This document shows, piece after piece, positions 34,250-41,895 of a DNA stretch of 41,895 bases. The DNA is taken from assembly GCF_000278725.1 (NCBI RefSeq), contig NZ_ALCA01000023.1:1-41895 (forward strand), in the 5' to 3' direction. Source of the stretch: Actinomyces sp. ICM47 (lineage in GTDB: Bacteria; Actinomycetota; Actinomycetes; Actinomycetales; Actinomycetaceae). Position 1 is the stretch's first letter. Every line of letters starts with the position of its first letter. The notes beneath the pieces are model-generated. The model was not told the origin of the DNA and searched no databases. It worked only from the letters and a program-made list of their open reading frames with translations. Made by a program: the position numbers and the translations under genes.

Positions 34250-36009
34250 CCCGCAGGAAACTCTCTCTTCGGCTCCTGTCGATCACTCGCCGCGTCCTGC
34301 CGCCGTTGGCCGCCTCCATTGTGGCGCGCGTCGTATTCCTCATGATCGGCGTCTGCCTGTTCGCCCTGGGGGGCTGGGCGGTCGCGAGCCTGGCCGCCGG
34401 CACCAGCGCGTGGTCGATCCCCGTTATTATTGTGTGCGCCGTGGTTCTCAGCCTCCTCAAGGGCGGTGCCCGCTACCTCGAGCAGTTCGCCGGACACTTC
34501 GTGGCCTTCCACTGCCTGGCGATGCTACGCAACTACTTCTACGATCAGCTTGAACCTCAGGCCCCCGCGGGCACGGACCGCCTGGATTCGGGCGACATCA
34601 TGAACCGCGTGACGAAGGACATCGACCGCGTCGAGGTTTTCTTCGCCCACACGCTCGCCCCCGTCACCACAGCCGTCATTGTGCCGATCCTGACGCTCGT
34701 GTGGATGGGCATGACCGTGTCCTGGGCGGTTGCCGCCGTCCTGGGTCCCTTCCTGGTCGTTGTTGGAGCGATCATCCCGTTCCTGGGATCGAGCTCGACC
34801 GCTCGTGCGGCCCGCGAGCTGCGCGACGCACGAGGCGCGCTCGCCGCCCATGTCACCGACTCGGTGCAGGGCGTGCGCGAGGTCCTGGCATTTGGCGCGC
34901 AGGAGCGGCGCGAGGCCGAGATGGATGACATCGAGGCGCACATAGACTCCGGGCTGGGTATCCAGGGCCGCTGGATCGCCCTGCGCCGCGGCCTCAACCA
35001 GGCCGCCGTGGCCGTCGGCATCGTCACCGTCGCCATGGTCGCGGGTTCCGAGTACCTCGGCGGTGCCCTGACCCTGCCCCAGGTGGGCCTGGCCATCGGC
35101 ATCGCTATGGGGTCTTTTGGCCCGGTTCTCGCTGTCGAAGAGTTCGCCGCCGACCTGGATCAGGCCTTTGCCTCGGCCGCCCGTGTCTTCGCGATCACCG
35201 ACCGCGCCCCGGCCGTCGCAGACCCCGCGAACCCGGTGCCGCTTGCCCCCGGCGACATCGTGATCAGCGACGTGACCTTCGCTTACCCGACGGATGAGGA
35301 CGCGCCCGGCCCCGCCCCTACCGTCCTGGATGGCGTCAGCATCCGCATTCCCGCCGGAAAACGCACCGCTATCGTGGGGGCCTCCGGATCGGGCAAGTCG
35401 ACGCTTGCCTCGCTGCTTACCCGCACGTGGGACCCTGCCTCGGGCACGGTCACTATCGGTGGCACGAACGTCGCTGACGCCTCCCTGACGGACCTGCGCT
35501 CCACGGTCGCCTACGCGCCCCAGCGCCCCTACCTGTTCAACGACACGCTGCGCGCCAACCTGCTCCTGGCAGCCCCCGACGCCACCGACGAGGACCTCGA
35601 GTCTGCTCTAGAGGCCGTGGACCTCACCGACTGGCTGGCCACGGAAAAGGACGGCCTGGACACGGTCGTCGGTAACATGGGCGAGCGCCTCTCGGGCGGC
35701 CAGCGTCAGCGCCTGGCCCTGGCGCGTGCGCTCCTGCGAGACGCACCCATTGTCGTCCTCGACGAGGCCACCAGCCAGGTCGACCCGGCCACCGAGGCGC
35801 GCGTGCGCGAGGGCATCGGCCGCGTCGCCGCCGACTCCACGATTGTTGAAATCGCTCACCGCATCAGCGCCGTGCGCGACGCCGACCAGATCATCGTCAT
35901 GGACGCCGGCCGCGTCATCGAGACGGGCACGTACGCCGAGCTGCACGCCCGAGGAGGCGCGCTCGCCGCGCTCGAGGCGCGCGAAACCGACGCTCAACCC
36001 AGGGCCTGA
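34246..36009 (+). CDS. CydC-like ABC exporter half
   Basis: A 587-aa partner of the preceding gene. The membrane domain contains ARYLEQFAGHFVAFHCLAML and SGDIMNRVTKDIDRVEVFF, close to the CydC pattern. The ATPase has GASGSGKSTLASLL, LSGGQRQRLALARALLRDAP, IVVLDEATSQVD and AHRIS. The two proteins should form one heterodimeric exporter of the cytoplasmic membrane. The start ATG overlaps the stop of its partner. A terminator follows. Substrate candidates are thiols, heme-related compounds or other small molecules; the sequence does not decide between them. Confidence 0.8.
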   Translation: MTRRKLSLRLLSITRRVLPPLAASIVARVVFLMIGVCLFALGGWAVASLAAGTSAWSIPVIIVCAVVLSLLKGGARYLEQFAGHFVAFHCLAMLRNYFYDQLEPQAPAGTDRLDSGDIMNRVTKDIDRVEVFFAHTLAPVTTAVIVPILTLVWMGMTVSWAVAAVLGPFLVVVGAIIPFLGSSSTARAARELRDARGALAAHVTDSVQGVREVLAFGAQERREAEMDDIEAHIDSGLGIQGRWIALRRGLNQAAVAVGIVTVAMVAGSEYLGGALTLPQVGLAIGIAMGSFGPVLAVEEFAADLDQAFASAARVFAITDRAPAVADPANPVPLAPGDIVISDVTFAYPTDEDAPGPAPTVLDGVSIRIPAGKRTAIVGASGSGKSTLASLLTRTWDPASGTVTIGGTNVADASLTDLRSTVAYAPQRPYLFNDTLRANLLLAAPDATDEDLESALEAVDLTDWLATEKDGLDTVVGNMGERLSGGQRQRLALARALLRDAPIVVLDEATSQVDPATEARVREGIGRVAADSTIVEIAHRISAVRDADQIIVMDAGRVIETGTYAELHARGGALAALEARETDAQPRA

Positions 36010-36022
36010 CGGACGCAAGCGG

Positions 36023-36060
36023 CGCGGGGGATGGGGCTACGGCCTCGTCCCCCGCGTCTT
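36023..36060 (+). terminator. Terminator of the CydDC-like operon
   Basis: CGCGGGGGA pairs with TCCCCCGCG over 9 bp; the loop contains the GGCCTCG word of the shared family. TCTTTG follows. Confidence 0.7.
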
Positions 36061-36077
36061 TGCGTGCTCGCTCGCGA

Positions 36078-36083
36078 TAGGAT
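36078..36083 (+). promoter_or_regulatory. -10 hexamer TAGGAT for leaderless manA
   Basis: TAGGAT ends 7 nt before the ATG at 36091, as at other leaderless genes here. No ribosome-binding site is visible. Confidence 0.45.
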
Positions 36084-36090
36084 GCACCCT

Positions 36091-37308
36091 ATGGAAAAAC
36101 TGATCGGCTGGACAAAAGCTGACGCGTGGGGTTCCACGAACGCGATCCCCGAGTTCCTGGGCGCTGCCGCCGGGGACGATCCCGTGTCCGAGGTGTGGTT
36201 CGGCACCCACCCGGATGGGCCGACGCTGCTGACGAGCGGCGACACGCTCGCGGAGCACATCGCGGCGGACCCCAAGCGCGCGCTGGGCGGCGGCCTGCTC
36301 TACGCCTTCGGCTCGACGCTGCCGTACTTGGCGAAGATCATCGCGCCCGCCCAAACCCTCTCCCTGCAGGTGCATCCGACGAAGGAGATCGCTCGCGAGG
36401 GATACCTGCGCGAGGAGGTCCTGGGGATTGAGCGCACGGATCCGCGCCGCGTTTACCGGGACATGAACCACAAGCCGGAGATGATCTACGCGCTCACCGA
36501 GTTCAGCGCGCTCGTCGGCTTCCGCGTGCCGCGTAAGGCGCGTGAACTCCTCGTGGGGCTGGAGGGTGAGCTGGCCGAGCGCCTGCGTCACCGCCTCAAG
36601 CTCTCGACCGTGCGCGGCGGCTTGCGTTCCCTGGCGACCTGGCTTTTCGACGAGGATTCCCCGGCGACCCCTGAGCTCGTCGAAGAGTTCGTGGAGGCGT
36701 GCCGCTGCCGCCTCGCGTCGGGCACGTCCCCCTCGCCGCGCACTGATACGCTCGTGAGTGTCCTGGGGGAGAAGCACCCGGGCGACCCGGGCATTATCGT
36801 CGCGTTCCTCATGAACCCGGTGTCGTTGCGCCCCGGCGAGGCCGTCTACATTCCGCCGCGCCAGATCCACGCCTACCAGTCGGGCCTGGGTATCGAGGTT
36901 ATGGCGTCCTCGGATAACGTCGTGCGCGCGGGCCTGACCCGCAAGTACGTGGATTCCGCGCAGCTCGTGGAGATCACTGAGTTTTCGGCGCTGCCGCCCG
37001 TGCGTGTGGCACCCGAGCACCCCTCGGCGACGACGGACCGCTTCCTGGCACCCGCCCAGGAGTTTGATCTGTCCGTTACGACGCTGGCCCCCGGCACGCA
37101 CACCTCCCGCGTCGATGAGGTGGCCGTGCCCGGTGAGGGGCCGCGCATCATCATCGCAACCTCCGGGTCGGTCACGCTGCACGTGAGCGAGGAGCAGGGC
37201 GGAGACAGCGTCGAGCTTGGCCGTGGCGAGGCCGTGTTTGTCTCCGCGGCTGAGCGTCGCGTGTGGGCGTACGGTACGGGTTCGTTCGTTCAGGTTGCTG
37301 CCCCCTGA
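36091..37308 (+). CDS. manA: Mannose-6-phosphate isomerase, type I
   Basis: Interconverts mannose-6-phosphate and fructose-6-phosphate, linking glycolysis to GDP-mannose formation; 405 aa. The zinc-site residues are in LSLQVHPTKEIAREG and YRDMNHKPEMIYALTEF; the active-site region PPRQIHAYQSGLGIEVMASS is typical. The protein begins MEKLIGWTKADAWGSTNAIPEF, as in the family. An in-frame ATG at 36082 lies inside the -10 hexamer and is not used. A mannose transporter is not adjacent. A weak hairpin (GCCACG / CGTGGC, 37321-37344) may end the transcript. Confidence 0.95.
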   Translation: MEKLIGWTKADAWGSTNAIPEFLGAAAGDDPVSEVWFGTHPDGPTLLTSGDTLAEHIAADPKRALGGGLLYAFGSTLPYLAKIIAPAQTLSLQVHPTKEIAREGYLREEVLGIERTDPRRVYRDMNHKPEMIYALTEFSALVGFRVPRKARELLVGLEGELAERLRHRLKLSTVRGGLRSLATWLFDEDSPATPELVEEFVEACRCRLASGTSPSPRTDTLVSVLGEKHPGDPGIIVAFLMNPVSLRPGEAVYIPPRQIHAYQSGLGIEVMASSDNVVRAGLTRKYVDSAQLVEITEFSALPPVRVAPEHPSATTDRFLAPAQEFDLSVTTLAPGTHTSRVDEVAVPGEGPRIIIATSGSVTLHVSEEQGGDSVELGRGEAVFVSAAERRVWAYGTGSFVQVAAP

Positions 37309-37396
37309 TCGGGGTGAGCCGCCACGCGAGGACGAGGCCGTGGCTGATTCCGTTGTCAAGTCGTCCCACGTGGTGGTCTTGGTTTGTGAAAAAGTC

Positions 37397-37513
37397 TTGG
37401 TCGTCCTGACTTTTCGCCTAAACTAGAGGTCGGGCCTCGGCTCCGCTCGCTGCGACGAGGTCCGCTTGTCAATCGCAGTGCGGGTACCGCGTGGGGGTAC
37501 CCGCACTGCGATT
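37397..37513 (+). ncRNA. Candidate small RNA with a very strong terminal stem-loop
   Basis: TTGGTC (37397), a 16-bp spacer and TAAACT (37419-37424) look like a promoter. About 45 nt later comes a perfect 18-bp stem (AATCGCAGTGCGGGTACC, 37471-37488, with its complement at 37496-37513) around a 7-nt loop. A transcript of about 80 nt starting near 37431 would contain a CTCGG-rich stretch plus this stem. The stem may instead only be a bidirectional terminator between manA and the converging amidotransferase gene; no T-run follows. AAAAGTC/GACTTTT (37391-37414) gives another hairpin over the -35 region. Confidence 0.35.
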
Positions 37514-37524
37514 CTCTGTATGCC

Positions 37525-38217
37525 TCAGAAAACGCCGCTCACCCAGTCGGCCAGGGTCTTACACGTGTCGGCCAGCTCGCCCTCATGGGCGTCGTACCCG
37601 GCCACGATATCTTCCGTGTCGACATGCACGTTATTCTCTGCCCACACGGTCGCGGTCTCGCGCGTGACCTCGGGGTGGAATTGCACGCCGAGGGCGGTCC
37701 CGTACGAAAAAATCTGCGTGTACTTGTCCGAGCGTGCCCACTCGCGCGCGCCGCGGGGCAGCGCGACGATGGCGTCGCCGTGGTCGGCGAAGACCGTGTG
37801 GGTCGAGGCTAGGGCCATACGCAGGGGGACAGCTCCGCCTCCGCCCGCCTGATCGTTCGTGCCCCACACCAGGGAGATCACGCCGTATTCCGGACCCGCC
37901 GGGTCAGCGACGCTCACGCGCCCGCCGAAAGTCGCGGCAATCAGCTGAGCACCCAGGCAGATGCCGAGGACCCTCACGTTCGCGCGCACGCAGCGGCGCA
38001 CGAGCTGGCGCTCGGCTTCCAGCCACGGCCACGCCTCATCGTCGTAGGCGTTCGCCCGGCCACCCAGCAGGATGAGGGCACCCGGCAGGGGAGCGGCGGC
38101 CAAGTCGCTGAGGCGCTGCGGGTCCTCCCAGGCGCGCACCACCTCGTGACCGCCGAGGAAGGCGGACAGCTGACCCACCGGGACAATCGGGTCGTTTTGA
38201 ATCACGAGGACACTCAT
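37525..38217 (-). CDS. Class I glutamine amidotransferase-like protein
   Basis: A 230-aa GATase1 protein similar to the glutaminase part of GMP synthase or to gamma-glutamyl hydrolase-type proteins such as PuuD/YfeJ. The nucleophile is C87 in LGICLGAQLIAATFGG; the other triad residues are H182 and E184 in GVQFHPEVT. The SWIM-like first strand (VLVIQNDP) is normal. No synthetase partner is attached or adjacent, so the reaction is open: it may be a stand-alone glutamine or gamma-glutamyl hydrolase. The ATG at 38217 has TACAAT 6 nt upstream, another leaderless candidate. It lies 33 bp after the efflux operon's permease but has its own promoter. Confidence 0.85.
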   Translation of the reverse strand: MSVLVIQNDPIVPVGQLSAFLGGHEVVRAWEDPQRLSDLAAAPLPGALILLGGRANAYDDEAWPWLEAERQLVRRCVRANVRVLGICLGAQLIAATFGGRVSVADPAGPEYGVISLVWGTNDQAGGGGAVPLRMALASTHTVFADHGDAIVALPRGAREWARSDKYTQIFSYGTALGVQFHPEVTRETATVWAENNVHVDTEDIVAGYDAHEGELADTCKTLADWVSGVF

Positions 38218-38223
38218 ACACCA

Positions 38224-38229
38224 ATTGTA
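38224..38229 (-). promoter_or_regulatory. -10 hexamer TACAAT for leaderless amidotransferase gene
   Basis: On the minus strand TACAAT ends 6 nt before the ATG at 38217. It is the closest to consensus of the leaderless -10 boxes in this window. Confidence 0.5.
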
Positions 38230-38250
38230 GTTGCGATCACGCGTATATAC

Positions 38251-39324
38251 CTACCGGCCTTTGAAGAAGAGGAACAGGTGGCGCTCGCGGATCGACATGG
38301 CGGTGATTGCGATACCGATGAGCGTCCACGACGCGGCACACAGGCCCTCGGCCCCCACCAAGCGCATGAGGTCGGCGCGATCACCGGGTGCTGCTCCGCT
38401 CAGGATCGTGAGGCATATACCGGAGGTGACGATACACGCGCCACCCACCCACGCCACGGCCTCGACCAGTTGAAGGAACGTCGTATCCGACGTGCGGAGC
38501 CCAGCGTGCAGAGCCGAGGCAATCTCCAGGCGACGCCACCACGTGGCGGCAGCCCCCAAGGTCAGGCCGATGGCGCTCGCGGCGATCCACGCCCACCAGG
38601 TTGGCCTGTGCGTTAGTCGCCCGGCCGCGTCGAAAGTCGTCCCGCGCGTAGGGTTCATGGCTAGGACCTGGGCGTTCTGGTCGTTGCTTCCAACGAGGGT
38701 TGAGCGCGCCAAGGCATCCACGTCGTCGCTGTGCGGCCAGGATTCGAACCAGCACTCGTCGAAGGTCCCCATCGCGGGCACGGGGGCGAGCACTGCGTAG
38801 GCGTAGCCGGGACGGCGCCCGTCGTTCTCGTCCCACGGGTAGGTGCCCGCGACCTCGGCCTGCCCGTGTGCGAGGGGGAGAAGGGTTCCGTGAGGTGTGC
38901 TGAGGTCCTCGGCTACCCGTTCGGGGAGCAGAATGCCCGTCGGATCAGCCGTTGTCGTCCCCAGGAGAGAGGCGATTCCGGGCGTGACCTCGTACAGGGG
39001 GAGCGACGAGGCCGGAAGGGCGAGCGGAGACAACCCGGATTCGACCGAGCGAACGGCTCCCGCGCGCACCCCGGGGATTCGCGACAGGGCCTCGCAGGCG
39101 GCTCCGTCGATGCCGCCCTGTGCCTGAAGGACTCGCACCGATCCTAGATGGACACGGAAAGAGGCCGCCTCAACGCTGACGGAACGAAGAGAGAACGCGT
39201 CCGCGCAGATGACGCCTCCGACCAGGGCGGTGGCCAGGACGGTCAGAATCCCGACGCGTGCCGTCCCGCTCAGGCAGTCCCTCCACGCCTCGGACAGGAG
39301 TGCTCGCCACGAGAGCGCGCTCAT
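38251..39324 (-). CDS. MacB/FtsX-type ABC permease
   Basis: A 357-aa membrane protein. One segment near residues 23-44, a large extracytoplasmic domain (about 45-240), then three segments near 245-263, 287-310 and 318-343. This is the MacB/FtsX (mechanotransmission) topology. The extracytoplasmic part includes SRIPGVRAGAVRSVESGLSP and PGIASLLGTTTADPTGILLP, like the periplasmic domain of MacB-type permeases. It starts by ATGA overlap with the ATPase gene and is the last gene of the operon. The substrate is unknown; such systems export peptides, antibiotics or lipoproteins. Confidence 0.75.
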   Translation of the reverse strand: MSALSWRALLSEAWRDCLSGTARVGILTVLATALVGGVICADAFSLRSVSVEAASFRVHLGSVRVLQAQGGIDGAACEALSRIPGVRAGAVRSVESGLSPLALPASSLPLYEVTPGIASLLGTTTADPTGILLPERVAEDLSTPHGTLLPLAHGQAEVAGTYPWDENDGRRPGYAYAVLAPVPAMGTFDECWFESWPHSDDVDALARSTLVGSNDQNAQVLAMNPTRGTTFDAAGRLTHRPTWWAWIAASAIGLTLGAAATWWRRLEIASALHAGLRTSDTTFLQLVEAVAWVGGACIVTSGICLTILSGAAPGDRADLMRLVGAEGLCAASWTLIGIAITAMSIRERHLFLFFKGR

Positions 39325-39956
39325 TGTTGCTCCTCCTCGTCCTGGAAGTTGGCGAGGTCAATGACGGTGTCGCACTGCGCGCGAATCGACGGATCGTGCG
39401 TCGCGATCACGACGCTCACCCCGTCCTCGCGCAGAGAGCCGAGCGTGGAGGCGATGTCGCGAGCCGTGGACTGATCAAGCTGCGCGGTCGGTTCATCCAC
39501 GAGGAGCAGTGTGGGGGCGCAAGCAAGCCCACGCGCGAGGAGCACACGCTGCGCTTCGCCGCCCGACAGATCCCGAAAAGGGCGGGTCGCCAGATGCGCG
39601 AGATTGAAAGCGTCGAGGAGCCGGTGTGCCTCCACATCGGCCTGCGCCCGGCTCATGCCACGGGCCAACAGGGGCAACGCAACGTGGTCAATGGCGCTGC
39701 GCGCGCGAACGCCGAATGGGTTCTGGAAGACCCACGCAATGCGGGGACTCTGTGAACCAGGCGGACGGGGGACGGTGATCGTTCCCTCGGTCGGAGTCTC
39801 CCATCCCGCGATCAGCGACAGCAGCGTTGACTTGCCAGAACCAGACGGGCCGATGATGGCGGTGAGGGCACCGTCCTCGCAGCGGGCGCTGAGATGGCGA
39901 AAGAGCCACGGGGTGGCAGCGAACTTGTGCCCGACGTTGTCTAGCTCGACGGACAT
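39321..39956 (-). CDS. MacB/LolD-type ABC ATPase
   Basis: A 211-aa ATPase. Walker A is GPSGSGKSTLLSLI, the signature LSGGEAQRVLLARGLA, Walker B LLLVDEPTAQLD, and the H-loop ATHDPSI. It is short, as in stand-alone LolD/MacB-type subunits. It overlaps the adaptor gene by 16 bp at its start and the permease gene by 4 bp at its end. Confidence 0.9.
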   Translation of the reverse strand: MSVELDNVGHKFAATPWLFRHLSARCEDGALTAIIGPSGSGKSTLLSLIAGWETPTEGTITVPRPPGSQSPRIAWVFQNPFGVRARSAIDHVALPLLARGMSRAQADVEAHRLLDAFNLAHLATRPFRDLSGGEAQRVLLARGLACAPTLLLVDEPTAQLDQSTARDIASTLGSLREDGVSVVIATHDPSIRAQCDTVIDLANFQDEEEQQ

Positions 39957-40984
39957 GAGCGTCCCTCAACGGCGGTATCGACGGCGGAGAGCGGGGTAGA
40001 TGGCAAGACGTAGGTTCGGCCAAGCTGGGAAGAAACGACGGAGACGGGAATTGGCGTGCCGCTTGCAAAGACGCACGCGTTCGTCGCGTCTCCGATCACT
40101 GAGGCCGGCGGGATGACCGTGACGGTGATGGGGGCGGCGAGCTTCCAGGAGACGGGCAGCTGAACGGGTCCATCGCCGCTCGGGGTGGAACGGACGAAGT
40201 CCGTGTATTCGCGCGAGGACAGGATCGTCGCCGTCAGGGTGGGGTCGGTGATGACGCCGTCAGAGGGAACCGGGTAGTCCGTGTCCCCCAGGGTGATGAC
40301 GTGGTCCGCAGGATAGGCGTCCGGTGGGACGGAGAGGCGCAAAGAGTCGCGGGAGTCCTCAAGGGCGAGGAGAACCGTCTGCGTATCGACGCTGTCACCC
40401 AGGCGAACGGCGACCGACGAGGGAGTGACGGTCGGCGCGGGAATCCACAGGACGTGAGAGGCCTCGATGCGGGAGGGGACACCTCCGGCTCCGTCGTTCA
40501 CGCCCATCGCCGAGGCCAGGGCCGCTCGCGTGGCGGCCGTGACCCGGTCAGATTCCGCGGGAGCCGCATACCCGAGCCGAGCAAGCTCAGCGTTCAGGGC
40601 CGCGATATCTGGTCCCGCGGCTCCGTCCACCACGTCCTGATAGAGAGGAGTGGACAGGGCTAAGGCAAGAAGGGGAAGGCCATCAATCTCGCAGGGGAGA
40701 GAACCCGACGTGACGGGAGTTCCCGTCGCCGCCTGGAGGGCCGTGATGCGCCCGGCGATGGGGGAGGTGAGTTCGTGAGGCGAGGCCGGGGGGATCGTGA
40801 GGGTGAGGGAGCGCGTATCGGTGAACTCGCGGGTGGTGACGGGGACCGTCGACGGGACGGATGGCGAACTCAGCGAGGCCGGGGTGGGCGGCGATGCGAT
40901 GAGAATACCCGCGCTGACCCCACCCGCACCGGCGATGAGGGCGACGAACGCGGTGAGGGCGAGCCAACGGCGAGAAGACGCCAT
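39941..40984 (-). CDS. Efflux adaptor with a peptidoglycan-binding domain
   Basis: A 347-aa secreted or membrane-anchored protein. The N-terminal segment WLALTAFVALIAGAGGVSAGILIA is a signal anchor. A split lipoyl/barrel-type part (SPIAGRITALQAATGTPVTSG and later RLGDSVDTQTVLLALED) resembles HlyD/MacA adaptors. Between them a small PG-binding-1 domain (DIAALNAELARLGYAAPAESDRVTAATRAAL, in pieces; about residues 127-160) should hold it to the wall. In Gram-positive bacteria such proteins pair with MacB-like ABC exporters. The ATG at 40984 follows the lipoprotein gene by 24 bp. Confidence 0.8.
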   Translation of the reverse strand: MASSRRWLALTAFVALIAGAGGVSAGILIASPPTPASLSSPSVPSTVPVTTREFTDTRSLTLTIPPASPHELTSPIAGRITALQAATGTPVTSGSLPCEIDGLPLLALALSTPLYQDVVDGAAGPDIAALNAELARLGYAAPAESDRVTAATRAALASAMGVNDGAGGVPSRIEASHVLWIPAPTVTPSSVAVRLGDSVDTQTVLLALEDSRDSLRLSVPPDAYPADHVITLGDTDYPVPSDGVITDPTLTATILSSREYTDFVRSTPSGDGPVQLPVSWKLAAPITVTVIPPASVIGDATNACVFASGTPIPVSVVSSQLGRTYVLPSTPLSAVDTAVEGRSCPSS

Positions 40985-41008
40985 CTCAACTCCTGAGGGT
41001 GGTTGTGG

Positions 41009-41632
41009 TCATGTGCTGGGGTCTTCGAGGCATCGGTGCAAAATGTTGGGCCCCTGGGATGGGTCGATGAAAGGCAGTGCGCTGTCGAGAGGCGTTCCGC
41101 TCTCGCGAGCGCGCGCGAATTCTTGGACCGTGAACGACGGCTCAACCGCCTTATTACGGATCAAACACTGCGTGAACAGCTCGTTGAAATCCCGGTGATC
41201 CGGGTTGACTCGCATGTCGAACTCGAGCGCCTCGATGATCGGCTCACCGGCATCGATGGAACAGGCGGAGATGAATTCTTGTTGCTGTTCCTCAGATATG
41301 GAGGAGCCAACCGGCTGATCGGGGACGCTCAGCGTGCCGCCCGGGCCAAAAGACGCGCCGGTGACGCCCTTGTCTGTCAGGCAGCTCAGCACGCGCTGAC
41401 GCATGTCCTGGAGTTCTGCCTCGCTGATGGAAGAGTCGGCGAGGACAGATTGAACGAATTCGTTGGACGCCCACTCATTGCGCGCCTGCTCAATGTCAGC
41501 CGCCCACGGCCCCTCCGCCGCAGGTGTGGTCTGTTGACAGCCGCATACTGTGGCGACGGCGACAACAACGGCTGCGAGCAGACCAGCGCGCGAACGGATG
41601 ATGTGCGTGCCCTCCCTGTTGTGCGCTCCCAT
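41009..41632 (-). CDS. Putative lipoprotein, first gene of the efflux operon
   Basis: A 207-aa protein with the start at the ATG 41632, where AAGGGAG stands upstream. The N-terminus has a signal segment (LLAAVVVAVATVCGCQQ) with a lipobox-like VCGC. The mature part is acidic and helical, with repeated DMRQRVLSCLTDKG and FTQCLIRNKAV pieces; four Cys remain in the mature part and could form disulfides. I recognise no family. It stands 24 bp before the adaptor gene, so it probably belongs to the same export system, as a substrate-contact or accessory protein (inference). Upstream in-frame codons to 41740 lack a ribosome site. Confidence 0.65.
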   Translation of the reverse strand: MGAHNREGTHIIRSRAGLLAAVVVAVATVCGCQQTTPAAEGPWAADIEQARNEWASNEFVQSVLADSSISEAELQDMRQRVLSCLTDKGVTGASFGPGGTLSVPDQPVGSSISEEQQQEFISACSIDAGEPIIEALEFDMRVNPDHRDFNELFTQCLIRNKAVEPSFTVQEFARARESGTPLDSALPFIDPSQGPNILHRCLEDPST

Positions 41633-41751
41633 GATGTTCTCCCTTGAACAGTTGGAATCCGGGTGCCTTCTCACAGGATAGCGAGGAAGCACCTCTGTCA
41701 CCTGTATGACAGGAAGGTGAGTTGGAAGTTCGGCATGCACGTGCCCCGGAC

Positions 41752-41882
41752 GTGCTGCAGCCCCCAGTCCCGGAACCCGACGCGGCGTGCGATCCCCACC
41801 GCGGCGAGCCGACCCAGAATTGGGGGCTGCAACACGCGTTTAATTGTGTGAGGCAAAGCTCAAAGAATGGGGAGCTTTGCCT
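41752..41882. other. Nested inverted repeats at the window end
   Basis: GCAGCCCCCA (41757-41766) and TGGGGGCTGC (41821-41830) are exact complements 54 bp apart; with flanking bases the arms match at about 15 of 16 positions. A second stem, AGGCAAAGCTC (41851-41861) with GAGCTTTGCCT (41872-41882), is perfect over 11 bp. Together they could be a structured RNA, or the end of a gene unit lying beyond the window. No coding gene is seen in 41648-41895. Confidence 0.5.
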
Positions 41883-41895
41883 GAGAAAAGCCTGG

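Noticed and set aside
38733..38760. tRNA-like T-loop word (GGTTCGAATCCTGGCC on the minus strand)
   Set aside because: It lies inside the permease coding sequence and there are no matching D, anticodon or acceptor stems upstream.

Overview
The window is a stretch of chromosome from a high-GC Gram-positive bacterium. It reads as an oral Actinomyces/Schaalia-type actinomycete. The grounds are the GC-rich codon use, the actinobacterial forms of LeuA, DnaG, RecO and GlyRS, a DtxR-type box, a Zur-controlled zinc operon, and many start codons with a -10-like hexamer only 6-7 nt upstream. That last trait marks leaderless mRNAs, which are common in Actinomycetota. The genus is inferred from general protein character, not from a database search.

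Layout. 1-3.76 kb: an LctP-type lactate permease (-) and leuA (+). 3.77-5.86 kb: two paralogous TetR regulators (-) on either side of about 0.97 kb of non-coding DNA holding a 20-bp-period repeat array. 6.1-8.2 kb: recO-uppS (+), then a small membrane protein (-) with a DtxR/IdeR-like box upstream. 8.3-11.5 kb: zinc operon znuA-znuC-znuB-zur (-) with two Zur boxes on its promoter. 11.6-16.7 kb: a LacI-type regulator divergent from malE-malF-malG; no malK is present, so the ATPase must be encoded elsewhere. 16.7-19.4 kb: a second periodic repeat array, then a YtrA-type GntR regulator, ABC ATPase and membrane protein joined by ATGA overlaps. 19.4-23.6 kb: a third periodic array, glyS, dus and aroD. 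23.7-25.8 kb: a beta-glucoside-family PTS EIIBCA (-). 26.2-30.0 kb: dgt, dnaG, luxS. 30.1-31.2 kb: a small conserved-looking protein and a YefM/YoeB-type toxin-antitoxin pair. 31.3-37.3 kb: ilvE, a CydDC-like heterodimeric ABC exporter, manA. 37.5-41.6 kb (-): a class I glutamine amidotransferase, then a MacAB-like set (lipoprotein, peptidoglycan-binding adaptor, ATPase, FtsX/MacB-type permease). The last 250 bp hold nested inverted repeats and no recognised gene.

Most coding genes belong to familiar housekeeping or transport families. The unusual material is between genes. Three separate intergenic regions carry arrays of short units with an almost fixed 19-20 bp period, and each array has units in both orientations. 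The unit sequence differs between arrays but the period is kept. The third array is nearly symmetric, three 19-bp units facing three inverted ones, and contains DnaA-box-like words. I know of no described element matching this architecture, and it is the best candidate here for an undescribed system. Other notable signals are a shared 16-bp operator-like pair upstream of the first TetR gene, a perfect 9+9 bp operator before the GntR gene, a recurring terminator family with the core GGCCTCGTC/GACGAGGCC, and a possible small RNA between manA and the amidotransferase gene.
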